Below are positions 5,147 to 12,285 of a DNA stretch of 12,422 bases, piece after piece. Source of the DNA: Bacteroidales bacterium (GTDB taxonomy: Bacteria; Bacteroidota; Bacteroidia; Bacteroidales; Bacteroidaceae); assembly GCA_004555425.1 (NCBI GenBank), contig SFID01000082.1:1-12422 (forward strand), in the 5' to 3' direction. Positions within the stretch are counted from its first letter, which is position 1; every line of letters begins with the position of its first letter. Both the position numbers and the translations under genes were made by a program. Below the pieces are notes generated by a model that was not told the DNA's origin, searched no databases, and saw only the letters and a program-made list of their open reading frames with translations.

Positions 5147-6679
5147 ATGGCAAAGAAAGCTCTCCTGATGATTCTTGATGGTTGGGGCATTGGCGCACAC
5201 GGCAAGGGTGACGTCATTTTCCAGACTCCGACTCCCTTTATGGACCACCTCAACGCCACGTATCCGCACTCTCAGTTGCTGGCTTCGGGCGAAAATGTCG
5301 GTTTGCCCGACGGACAGATGGGCAACTCTGAGGTAGGCCACCTCAATATCGGTGCTGGCCGCATCGTCTACCAAGACCTGGTGAAAATCAACCGCGCCTG
5401 CGCCGACGGTTCCATTCTCCAGAACCCCGAAATCGTTCGCGCCTATTCCTATGCCAAGGAAAACGGCAAGCGCGTCCACCTCATGGGCCTCACCTCTAAC
5501 GGCGGCGTTCACTCTTCGCTCGACCACCTCTTCAAACTCGTTGACATCGCCGGCGAATACGGCGTGGCCGAGCGCACCTTCGTACACTGCTTCATGGACG
5601 GCCGCGACACCGACCCCAAGAGCGGCAAGGGATTCATCGCCCAGCTCACCGAACAATGTGACAAGGTAGGCGCACACGTGGCCAGCATCATCGGCCGCTT
5701 CTATGCTATGGACCGCGACAAGCGTTGGGACCGCGTGAAGGTGGCCTACGACCAACTCGTGGAAGGCAAGGGCCGCGCCTGCGAAGACATGGTGGAAGGC
5801 GTGCAGAGCTGCTACGACAGCGACAGCGAGGACCACAAGAATACGGATGAATTCATGGAACCCCTGGTCAACGCCAAGGTAGACGGACGCATCCAGGAAG
5901 GCGACGTAGTCATCTTCTTCAACTACCGCAACGACCGCGCTAAGGAACTCACCATCGTTCTCACCCAGCAGGATATGCCCGAACAGGGAATGAAGACCAT
6001 CCCCGGCCTGCAATATTTCTGCATGACGCCCTACGACGCTTCCTTTACAGGCGTGCACATCCTCTTCCCCAAGGAGAACGTCAGCAACACCCTCGGCGAA
6101 TACCTCGCCAGCAAGGGCCTCAAACAACTCCACACTGCCGAAACGGAGAAGTACGCCCACGTGACCTTCTTCTTCAACGGCGGACGCGAAACTCCCTACG
6201 AAGGCGAAGAGCGTATCCTCGTGGCCTCGCCCAAAGTGGCTACCTACGACCTCCAGCCCGAAATGTCGGCCTACGAAGTGAAGGACAAACTCGTGGCGGC
6301 CATCCGCGAAAACAAGTACGACTTCATCGTGGTCAACTTTGCCAATGGTGATATGGTCGGCCACACAGGTGTCTACAGCGCCATCGAAAAGGCTGTGACC
6401 ACAGTGGACCAGTGCGTGAAAGAAGTAGTAGAAGCCGCCAACGCCACGGACTACGAAACCATCATCATTGCCGACCACGGCAACGCCGACAACGCCATCA
6501 ACAGCGACGGCACGCCCAACACTGCCCACTCGCTCAATCCCGTGCCCTTCATCTACGTGACGCAAAACAAGGATGCCAAAGTCATCGACGGCGTACTGGC
6601 CGACGTGGCTCCCTCCATCCTCCATATTATGGGACTGGAGCAACCTGCAGAAATGACGGGCAAGAACCTGATTCAGTAA
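5147..6679 (+). CDS. gpmI: 2,3-bisphosphoglycerate-independent phosphoglycerate mutase
   Basis: This enzyme interconverts 3- and 2-phosphoglycerate in glycolysis and gluconeogenesis through a phosphoserine intermediate, using two Mn2+ ions, in the cytoplasm. At 510 residues it is full length. The alkaline-phosphatase-type core shows D11 in LDGWG and the catalytic S61 in MGNSEVGHLNIGAGR; D402 and H406 (GDMVGHTG) and H461 (TAHSLNPVPF) for one metal; and D443/H444 (ADHGNADN) for the other. The inserted transferase domain (about 75-310) contains the substrate residues H122 (NGGVHSS), GRDTDP and RFYAMDRD. The start is A/T-rich without a Shine-Dalgarno. It stands alone between a predicted promoter and a strong terminator. 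Codon use is unremarkable. Confidence 0.98.
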   Translation: MAKKALLMILDGWGIGAHGKGDVIFQTPTPFMDHLNATYPHSQLLASGENVGLPDGQMGNSEVGHLNIGAGRIVYQDLVKINRACADGSILQNPEIVRAYSYAKENGKRVHLMGLTSNGGVHSSLDHLFKLVDIAGEYGVAERTFVHCFMDGRDTDPKSGKGFIAQLTEQCDKVGAHVASIIGRFYAMDRDKRWDRVKVAYDQLVEGKGRACEDMVEGVQSCYDSDSEDHKNTDEFMEPLVNAKVDGRIQEGDVVIFFNYRNDRAKELTIVLTQQDMPEQGMKTIPGLQYFCMTPYDASFTGVHILFPKENVSNTLGEYLASKGLKQLHTAETEKYAHVTFFFNGGRETPYEGEERILVASPKVATYDLQPEMSAYEVKDKLVAAIRENKYDFIVVNFANGDMVGHTGVYSAIEKAVTTVDQCVKEVVEAANATDYETIIIADHGNADNAINSDGTPNTAHSLNPVPFIYVTQNKDAKVIDGVLADVAPSILHIMGLEQPAEMTGKNLIQ

Positions 6680-6707
6680 ACCTTTGCTGTATCGCAATAT
6701 ATCAGCC

Positions 6708-6741
6708 AGAGGGACACCGCGCGGTGTCCCTCTATTTTTTT
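6708..6741 (+). terminator. Rho-independent terminator of gpmI
   Basis: AGAGGGACACCGC (6708-6720) is followed directly by its exact reverse complement (6721-6733) and then ATTTTTTTT. The innermost bases form the loop. It starts 28 bp after the gpmI stop. Confidence 0.92.
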
Positions 6742-6849
6742 GCACTAACCGAGGCTTCGGAATCAACAAATAAAATCTCGCTCACAATCTGCTGCACAAC
6801 ATATTCACAAAAAAATAATTGATTTGGTTTTCACTATTTTTTTGAACAG

Positions 6850-6881
6850 TTTGGTGGTTTTAGCAAAATAATATATATTTG
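6850..6881 (+). promoter_or_regulatory. Promoter of the lipoprotein gene (TTTG - 20 bp - TATATTTG)
   Basis: TTTG at 6850-6853 and a perfect TAnnTTTG box, TATATTTG, at 6874-6881 are 20 bp apart in an A/T-rich stretch. This is the best promoter match in the window. Transcription would begin near 6888. Confidence 0.7.
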
Positions 6882-6887
6882 TGGCGG

Positions 6888-7078
6888 TTCTGAACGAGAG
6901 GAACCACATCGGGCGCACAGCGGAAGCCACTCCGCTCTCTTTACTCCCGAAAATATAAACCTTTGTACCCCTTCAGCATTCCCTTACGCATTAAAGCGAC
7001 AGACCACAAACGGACCCTGTGGTCCCTGCTGCTTCCATATATTGTTACAAATCGGGTCCACCAAAAATTCTAATCATT
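6888..7078 (+). other. About 190-nt structured leader of the lipoprotein gene
   Basis: The region between the predicted start and the ATG contains two hairpins: AGCGGA/TCCGCT (6919-6924 with 6931-6936) and GACCACA/TGTGGTC (7002-7008 with 7018-7024). A GTG at 7019 is in frame and would extend the protein by 20 residues, but MKKLVLVL at 7079 gives a proper lipoprotein signal. No known RNA family is recognised. Confidence 0.4.
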
Positions 7079-7477
7079 ATGAAAAAGTTAGTTCTCGTAT
7101 TGGCCGCTGCCGCCTTGACTCTCACGTCTTGCTCCATTTCCAAGCAGACTGCACACACGCAGCAGATTTGCACCTCTATCAGATCGGGCGCAACAGCCAC
7201 CCTTGAAGTTTCTCCCAAGAAGATTTCCTACACCTACGTTCCCAGCAAGGCTGTGCGCAAGGGTGGTTATCAGAACTGCATCAACGCTGCTGTACGCGAA
7301 GCTCTCTTGCAGAACGGCAACGCCGACGTGCTCGTAGAAATGCAGAATACCGTTGTTGAGCGCGAAGGTCTGATGGGCAGAAAGGTGAAGACCGTGACCG
7401 TTACAGGTTACCCCGCTACCTACAAGGAAATCAAGAGCCTTGACCACAACACGCTGCGCGGTGGTTGCTGCAAATAA
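7079..7477 (+). CDS. Small outer-membrane-type lipoprotein of unknown function (132 aa)
   Basis: The protein begins MKKLVLVLAAAALTLTSC with a lipobox ending at C18, so it should be lipidated after removal of 17 residues. The residues after the cysteine (SISKQ) lack the acidic surface-export signal of Bacteroidetes, which favours the periplasmic face of a membrane. The mature part has ADVLVEMQNTVVEREG, VTVTGYPATYK and a terminal GGCCK. It resembles a family of short Bacteroidales lipoproteins that share the ADVLVEPQ-like and TVTGYPA-like segments; no function is known to me. Two adjacent cysteines at the C-terminus plus C30 and C68 could form disulfides. It is monocistronic with its own strong promoter and terminator. 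Confidence 0.85.
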   Translation: MKKLVLVLAAAALTLTSCSISKQTAHTQQICTSIRSGATATLEVSPKKISYTYVPSKAVRKGGYQNCINAAVREALLQNGNADVLVEMQNTVVEREGLMGRKVKTVTVTGYPATYKEIKSLDHNTLRGGCCK

Positions 7478-7515
7478 GACATAGGACAGACACACAGATT
7501 TAACCTTATAATGAG

Positions 7516-7548
7516 GGGACGAAACGCATATAGGTTTCGTCCCTTTTT
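7516..7548 (+). terminator. Rho-independent terminator of the lipoprotein gene
   Basis: GGGACGAAAC (7516-7525) pairs with GTTTCGTCCC (7534-7543) around an 8-base loop, and TTTTT follows. It starts 38 bp after the stop codon. Confidence 0.9.
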
Positions 7549-7664
7549 CGTTGTGGTGGTGCTACGTGAAAGAATCGGACCTTGATTGAAGGCTAGCAGA
7601 CCAACCAGCCGCTTGAAAAGAGGATTAAGGTAGGTTCTAAAAAAAATGATTCTGGAGAAGCATT
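7549..7664. other. Intergenic spacer between convergent genes
   Basis: It has no gene or confident signal. A fragment GGCTAGCAG (near 7600), followed by CAGCCGCTTGAAA, resembles the hairpin region at 12202-12228 near the right edge and may be a degraded copy of the same small intergenic repeat. Confidence 0.3.
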
Positions 7665-7700
7665 AAAAAAAAACAGGGGAGACCGCGCGGGCCTCCCCTG
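7665..7700 (-). terminator. Rho-independent terminator of the GH2 gene
   Basis: On the minus strand CAGGGGAG (7700-7693) pairs with CTCCCCTG (7681-7674), with a CCGCGCGG self-complementary core. A run of nine T residues (7673-7665) follows. It lies 19 bp after the GH2 stop codon. Confidence 0.88.
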
Positions 7701-7718
7701 AGTGTTTTATAGGTAGGT

Positions 7719-10700
7719 TCAATATTTCAGCAACTTGTGTGTGCGGACTGTTTGGCTGCCCTTGCTGAGCACGACGAGGTAGGTGCCGCGCGGCTGTCCT
7801 TTGAGGGAGAGGGCGAGGGGCGCACCTTGGCTTGTGGTCTGGGCTATGGTCTGGCCGCCGATGTTCGTCACCTTTACCTTTGTGCCTGGGGCTAGGCGGT
7901 TGTCGAGGGTGACGGTTTCGCTGTCGCGGTCGTAGCGAATGGTGCAGTCGTTGGGCGTGGTGGTATTGGCGATGCCTGTCTCTGTGCCTGTTCGGGCCGA
8001 CCAGCGTAGGGTGAAGGTGTGCTGGCCAGAGTTGGGGCAATTGTATTGGCTGAGTGTGCCTGGGCCGCAACTGCCGTTACCCAAACCGCGCTGCATATAG
8101 TCGAAGTGGGCGTACACCTCGGGATGGCGCGTGATGTCCCACGTATGGGCTATCGGCTTGAGGAACTCTGCCTCGTCGTAGTGTGAGAGGGAGAAGGAAA
8201 CTTGACCTTGGGATTCAATGCGCACTTGGTCACCGTTCGTGGGATTGGTCAGGGTGAGCATGCGCATATCCATGCGGTTGCCCATGGACTGCGGATGGGT
8301 GTATTCCTCGAAGAGGTCGGTGACGGTTGTGGTATATTGGCCGAGATACGAACCTACCTGGCGGTCCACATAGTTCTCCCACGGGCCGCGGGCGTAGTAG
8401 ACGACATCCTCGAAGTCCTCGCTCAAGCGCATATCCAGTCCGATGCGGCGCAGGCCAGCCTTGGTGGGCGAGAAGGTGACGGCCATGTCGACCGTACCCG
8501 TATTATATATGGTGTAGTTGATGACGTAGGGGCACTGGTCATCGGCAGCGGTGACGCGGACGTTGCAGGTCGTGCCGCCTGCACCCAGTTCGGAGGTGAC
8601 GGTGGCGGAGTTGATGCTCGTGATGGTATCGCCGAAACTGTGGTTGCCGTAGGGGCTTTCGTTTTCAATCCAGCGGATGTTGCTATAGATAGGCTGCTGC
8701 TCCATAGATGCGGCGAGGAGGTTGATGCCCTTGACGTTCCATTCCTTGACGAAGCCTTGCGCGTCGAGGACGAAGCGGATGCTGTCGCCCTGGATGGTCG
8801 TTGTGCCAGCGTTGCTGGTCCGGGTGAGGCGGCCGTTGGCTGTTGTCGTTTCAAGGGTGGGCAAGGTGGCGGCGCGCTCTTGCAGGGTGAACTGTGCATT
8901 GGCCATTTCGTAGCCTGCTTCGCACCAAGTCGTAGCCTCCTGATGGCGCAGGCCCACGTTGAGCATATATTCGCCGTCCGTGGCGGGCGTGGTGGTGAAG
9001 GGAACGGAGAAGGTGCTCGTTGCACCAGCGGCAACTGTGCCTAGGTCAAAACTGCCGTGCTCCACCTCGAGGCCATTGCGGAGGATGGTGTAATGGAGGT
9101 CGTAGTGCTGGAGCGGTTCGAAGGCTTGCTTGTTGCGAATGGTGAGGGCGCGGGTAGCAGCGTCGTAGGCGAAGGCCACAGGCTGGTAGATGCGCTTCAC
9201 TTCCGTGAGTTTGGGTGTCCATGCGCGGTCGGCCGTGATGACTCCGTTGTTGAGGAAGTTGCCTTGGTGGGGACCGGGATAGTCATAGCCGCTCATGTAT
9301 TTATCGAAGCCGTTGACCTTGGTCTCACCGCTGAGGATGGCTTGCGGGTCGATGATGGCCTGGTCCACCCAGTCCCAGATGCAGCCGCCGATACCGAGGT
9401 TGCTATTCTCGATGATGTCCCAGTATTCCTTGAAGTTGCCAAGGCCGTTGCCCATGGCGTGGGCATATTCGCACATGAAGAAGGGCTGGTTGCCCTGGTT
9501 GCTGGCGGATTTTCCTTGCACATAGGTCAGCGAGGGATACATGATGGAGTGGATGTCCGTCCACTGCGTGCTACCCGCGTTGGTAGAGCCTTCGTAGTGG
9601 ATGGGGCGCGGGTCGAGGGCGCGCACAGCGTTGTAGGAAGCCGTGAAGTTGCAGCCTACGCCGCTCTCGTTGCCCAAGGACCAAAAGATGACGGAGGGGT
9701 GGTTGCGGTCGCGCAGCACAGTGCGGATGCTGCGGTCCACAAACTGGCCTTCCCATGACGGTTTGTTGGAGATGGCGCCCCAGTTGCCGTTCTTGTTCCA
9801 GTCGCGGTGGCACTCCACGTCGAACTCGTTCATGCAGTAGATGCCGTAATAATCGAACATAGCGTACATCTTGGCCTGGCGCGGATAGTGGCTGGTGCGC
9901 ACGGTGTTGACGTTGGCTTGGCGCATCAGGGTGATATCCTTGAGCATGGTTTCCACATCAATGGTGCGGCCGCGGGTGGGGTGCGTATCTTGGGTGTTCA
10001 CACCGCGGAAGAAGACGCGCTTGCCGTTGATTTTCACCAGTCCACCATTGATTTCCACGTGGCGGAAACCGTATTTCGTGGCAAAGGCCATGGTCTCTTG
10101 GCCCGCTGCATCCTTCTGGCGGATTTCCACGGTGTAGAGGTTGGGGGTCTCGTCGTTCCAGGGCAGGAGTCCGCTCAGGTTTTCAAAGGCGAGGGTGGTC
10201 TGTATGCTGGATTGGCTGCCCGAATAGGCGATGAGTTTCTCCTGCGTGGCTACTTGCTCGCCCGTGGGGCTGATGAGGGTGGCCTCGACGGTCATCTGGC
10301 CGTTCTGCAGGCCGCGATTGTCGATGGTGAGGGCCACGTTCATCGTGCCGCTCTGGTAGTTGTCGGCCGCATTGAGCGCAGCGGTGATATAGTGGTCGCG
10401 GATGGCGACGGTGGGCGTGGCGTAGAGATAAACGTCGCGGTGCAAGCCCGTCATGTGCCACATATCCTGACCTTCGAGATAGGAGCCGTCGCTCCAGCGA
10501 ATCACCTGCACGGCGATGGTATTCTCGCCTGCGTGAACGTATGCGGTCAGGTCGAACTCGGCATCGTTGTTGCCGCCTTGCGTATAGCCCACGTACTTGC
10601 CGTTGAGCCAAACGAAGGCTGCGCTGTAAAGGCCATCGAAGTGAAGGAACACGCGCTTGCCCGTGGCCCAGTCGTCGGGCAGGGTGAAGGTGCGGCGGTA

Positions 10701-12038
10701 AGAGCCCACGGGGTTCTCGTCAATGCCGTTCACCTGACTGCGAATGAAGGGCGGGTTGCACACGAAGGCGTACTCCACATTGACGTAGATGGGCTTGTCG
10801 TAGCCCTTCATTTCCCAGCAGGAGGGCACTTCGATGTCGTCCCAAGCCGACACGTCGGCGGCTGTGCCCCAGAAGTCATCTTCTCCGGGCCGTACAAGGG
10901 GGTTGGGGGCATAGTGGAATTTCCAGGTGCCGTTGAGCGAGAGGTACTCTGCCTGCTCGGGCGTCAGCCAAGGATAGGCATAGCACGCGTCGGCGCGCAT
11001 GGATTCTGTGGAGGCGTAGGGAATGAAGGTGGCGTGGCCGTCCTCCTTGTTCTCCTTGTAGAAGGTTTCGTCCTCCCATACGTTGCGGGAGTTGGAGGGC
11101 AGGAGTTTGAAGCGGAAATAGGTGTTCTCGTCCGTGCCATCTGCTGTTGTGATGAACTTGTCCGTGCCGTTCTTGCACAGGTAATAGGTGTTGCCTTGGT
11201 AAGTACCTGTGATTTGATAGACATTCTCCTCGCCTTCAACGGGGGCGAAGGTGAGGTTTTGGTTGTAGTTGGCTTTGTTCATCGTATAGACCAGGGGTGC
11301 GCTGGCGTGGTTGAGGCAGAGGTCGATGTAGTAGCCCGATGCTTCGTGCTGCAGCATCATGGCCGTGTTGCCCTTGCCTACGAGCCACACTTGCGAAGCG
11401 TTCTGCGCATCGGCTTCTTCGGGATAGATGAAGGATTCCTCGGCCGTTTCGCCGCGCAGGGAGAGGGCTGTGCCGTCGCGGTCGATAATCTGATAGCGCA
11501 GGCTTTGAACGGGTGCGGAATATTCGCTGTTTTCCACGATTTCAAGGCGAAATTGTGTGGTCTCGCCCGTGCCACCGCTGACCATGATGGGCGAGCCGTC
11601 GGTGTGAATGCCCAGCACCTGCGTCTGGTTGTTGGCATTGCAGATTTGGTAAATGTCTTCGTCAACGTTCACGGCTTTGAAGGTCATCTGCTGGTTGACG
11701 TTTGAGGTATTGACATCCCATTGCACGGGATGGCCCACGGTGGGGGCCATGTCGAAAGCCTTGGTCGATTTCACATTGACCAGGACAAACACATTGGCGC
11801 GGCCCGTGCTGACGAGTGTCCATTGCTGCGACTGCTGGCCAGAGGCGATCGTTTCGTACAGGAAGGAGGCATCGTTGGCCAGGTTGCCACCATTGCTCAG
11901 TGCCTTGCCTGTTGATACATTGATAAGGCGGTAGGTCTTGCCGCTCTGCGGTGCAGCCATAGCCTGGGTGGCAAAGATGCAGCACAGCACGAGCCAACCC
12001 ATCCACCTAATAGCATTTTGAAGGGAAGAGGTTTGCAT
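7719..12038 (-). CDS. Secreted GH2 beta-galactosidase with tandem beta-trefoil domains and type IX sorting tail
   Basis: This is a 1,439-residue LacZ-like glycoside hydrolase of family 2, expected to release terminal beta-galactose by a retaining mechanism. A signal peptide ends near ATQAMA (28). Two ricin-type beta-trefoil modules follow (about 32-168 and 178-312), each with three subdomains ending in SQQW-, NQQM- or SQVW-, NQNL-like motifs. The LacZ sugar-binding domain (about 365-540), Ig-like domain (545-655), TIM barrel (658-950), a linker beta domain and the C-terminal Bgal_small-type domain (about 1075-1350) are all present. The acid/base is E791 in FWSLGNESG and the nucleophile E857 in FMCEYAHAMGN. 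The last 75 residues (about 1365-1439), ending GTYLVVLSKGSQTVRTHKLLKY-like, fit a type IX secretion sorting tail, so export to the surface or medium is likely. It is much longer than E. coli LacZ (1,024 residues). It is monocistronic. Activity on beta-galactosides is the family's usual one; beta-glucuronidase or mannosidase activity is less likely. Confidence 0.93.
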   Translation of the reverse strand: MQTSSLQNAIRWMGWLVLCCIFATQAMAAPQSGKTYRLINVSTGKALSNGGNLANDASFLYETIASGQQSQQWTLVSTGRANVFVLVNVKSTKAFDMAPTVGHPVQWDVNTSNVNQQMTFKAVNVDEDIYQICNANNQTQVLGIHTDGSPIMVSGGTGETTQFRLEIVENSEYSAPVQSLRYQIIDRDGTALSLRGETAEESFIYPEEADAQNASQVWLVGKGNTAMMLQHEASGYYIDLCLNHASAPLVYTMNKANYNQNLTFAPVEGEENVYQITGTYQGNTYYLCKNGTDKFITTADGTDENTYFRFKLLPSNSRNVWEDETFYKENKEDGHATFIPYASTESMRADACYAYPWLTPEQAEYLSLNGTWKFHYAPNPLVRPGEDDFWGTAADVSAWDDIEVPSCWEMKGYDKPIYVNVEYAFVCNPPFIRSQVNGIDENPVGSYRRTFTLPDDWATGKRVFLHFDGLYSAAFVWLNGKYVGYTQGGNNDAEFDLTAYVHAGENTIAVQVIRWSDGSYLEGQDMWHMTGLHRDVYLYATPTVAIRDHYITAALNAADNYQSGTMNVALTIDNRGLQNGQMTVEATLISPTGEQVATQEKLIAYSGSQSSIQTTLAFENLSGLLPWNDETPNLYTVEIRQKDAAGQETMAFATKYGFRHVEINGGLVKINGKRVFFRGVNTQDTHPTRGRTIDVETMLKDITLMRQANVNTVRTSHYPRQAKMYAMFDYYGIYCMNEFDVECHRDWNKNGNWGAISNKPSWEGQFVDRSIRTVLRDRNHPSVIFWSLGNESGVGCNFTASYNAVRALDPRPIHYEGSTNAGSTQWTDIHSIMYPSLTYVQGKSASNQGNQPFFMCEYAHAMGNGLGNFKEYWDIIENSNLGIGGCIWDWVDQAIIDPQAILSGETKVNGFDKYMSGYDYPGPHQGNFLNNGVITADRAWTPKLTEVKRIYQPVAFAYDAATRALTIRNKQAFEPLQHYDLHYTILRNGLEVEHGSFDLGTVAAGATSTFSVPFTTTPATDGEYMLNVGLRHQEATTWCEAGYEMANAQFTLQERAATLPTLETTTANGRLTRTSNAGTTTIQGDSIRFVLDAQGFVKEWNVKGINLLAASMEQQPIYSNIRWIENESPYGNHSFGDTITSINSATVTSELGAGGTTCNVRVTAADDQCPYVINYTIYNTGTVDMAVTFSPTKAGLRRIGLDMRLSEDFEDVVYYARGPWENYVDRQVGSYLGQYTTTVTDLFEEYTHPQSMGNRMDMRMLTLTNPTNGDQVRIESQGQVSFSLSHYDEAEFLKPIAHTWDITRHPEVYAHFDYMQRGLGNGSCGPGTLSQYNCPNSGQHTFTLRWSARTGTETGIANTTTPNDCTIRYDRDSETVTLDNRLAPGTKVKVTNIGGQTIAQTTSQGAPLALSLKGQPRGTYLVVLSKGSQTVRTHKLLKY

Positions 12039-12040
12039 TT

Positions 12041-12066
12041 ATTCAATTAGGAATTAGGGATTAGGA
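12041..12066 (-). repeat. CTAATTCC-type repeats in the GH2 leader
   Basis: Read on the mRNA strand this stretch is CCTAATCCCTAATTCCTAAT, three TCC/CCTAAT units ending a few bases before the start codon. It resembles the pyrimidine repeats directly before greA. A related ATTGGGG-ATTGGGG run lies upstream at 12124-12140. Confidence 0.55.
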
Positions 12067-12076
12067 AATTACCTTG

Positions 12077-12084
12077 CAAATATA
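12077..12084 (-). promoter_or_regulatory. -7 box of the GH2 promoter (TATATTTG)
   Basis: TATATTTG on the minus strand (12084-12077) is a perfect TAnnTTTG box about 39 bp before the start codon. No TTTG is found at the expected -33 distance, which may mean that an activator is needed. Confidence 0.55.
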
Positions 12085-12153
12085 CGAAAGATTTTTTGCT
12101 GGAGGGATTTTGTGGCTTTTTTAATTGGGGATTGGGGATTGTATAGAGAATTG

Positions 12154-12176
12154 GCTCTGCGCCTAAGGCGCAGAGC
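12154..12176. repeat. Perfect 10-bp hairpin with TAA loop
   Basis: GCTCTGCGCC (12154-12163) and GGCGCAGAGC (12167-12176) surround TAA. No T run follows on either strand, so it is more like a small palindromic repeat than a terminator. Confidence 0.6.
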
Positions 12177-12206
12177 ACGTGTTGGCTTGAATAGGGTATC
12201 GGGCTA

Positions 12207-12228
12207 GCAGCCGCAGGCTGCGTTGAAA
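12207..12228. repeat. Palindrome followed by GTTGAAAC
   Basis: GCAGCC (12207-12212) and GGCTGC (12216-12221) surround GCA, and GTTGAAAC follows directly (from 12222, sharing the stem context). The hairpin GGGAAC-AAA-GTTCCC at 1054-1068 is likewise followed by GTTGAAAC (1069-1076 region). Both lie just inside a transposon end. Confidence 0.45.
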
Positions 12229-12236
12229 CTAAAATG

Positions 12237-12285
12237 GTAACTACTCAGGAGGTTTGGTGCCCGAAAAAACGACCTGAGTAGTTAC
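12237..12285. mobile_element. 49-bp miniature pair of IS66-like ends
   Basis: GTAACTACTCAGG (12237-12249) and CCTGAGTAGTTAC (12273-12285) form a perfect 13-bp terminal inverted repeat around 23 bp of non-coding DNA. Flanking octamers CTAAAATG (12229-12236) and CAGAAATG (12286-12293) agree at 6 of 8 positions, compatible with an aged target duplication. It is too short to encode anything and is best read as an internal-deletion relic of an element sharing its ends with 256-943. Confidence 0.65.

Noticed and set aside
5102..6769. 555-codon minus-strand open frame antisense to gpmI
   Set aside because: It covers an unambiguous gpmI and its terminator. The translation is a His/Val/Ala-rich shadow.
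7019..7078. GTG start 20 codons upstream of the lipoprotein
   Set aside because: It would bury the lipoprotein signal behind a non-signal sequence; MKKLVLVL at 7079 gives a normal lipobox distance.
9807..11705. 632-codon plus-strand open frame antisense to the GH2 gene
   Set aside because: It is the complement of conserved GH2 domains, with a Val/Gly/His-rich low-information translation and no start signal.
1094..12038. Polysaccharide utilisation locus containing GH95 and GH2
   Set aside because: There is no SusC/SusD, sensor or transporter in the window. The genes are in separate transcription units with gpmI, greA and HIT between them.
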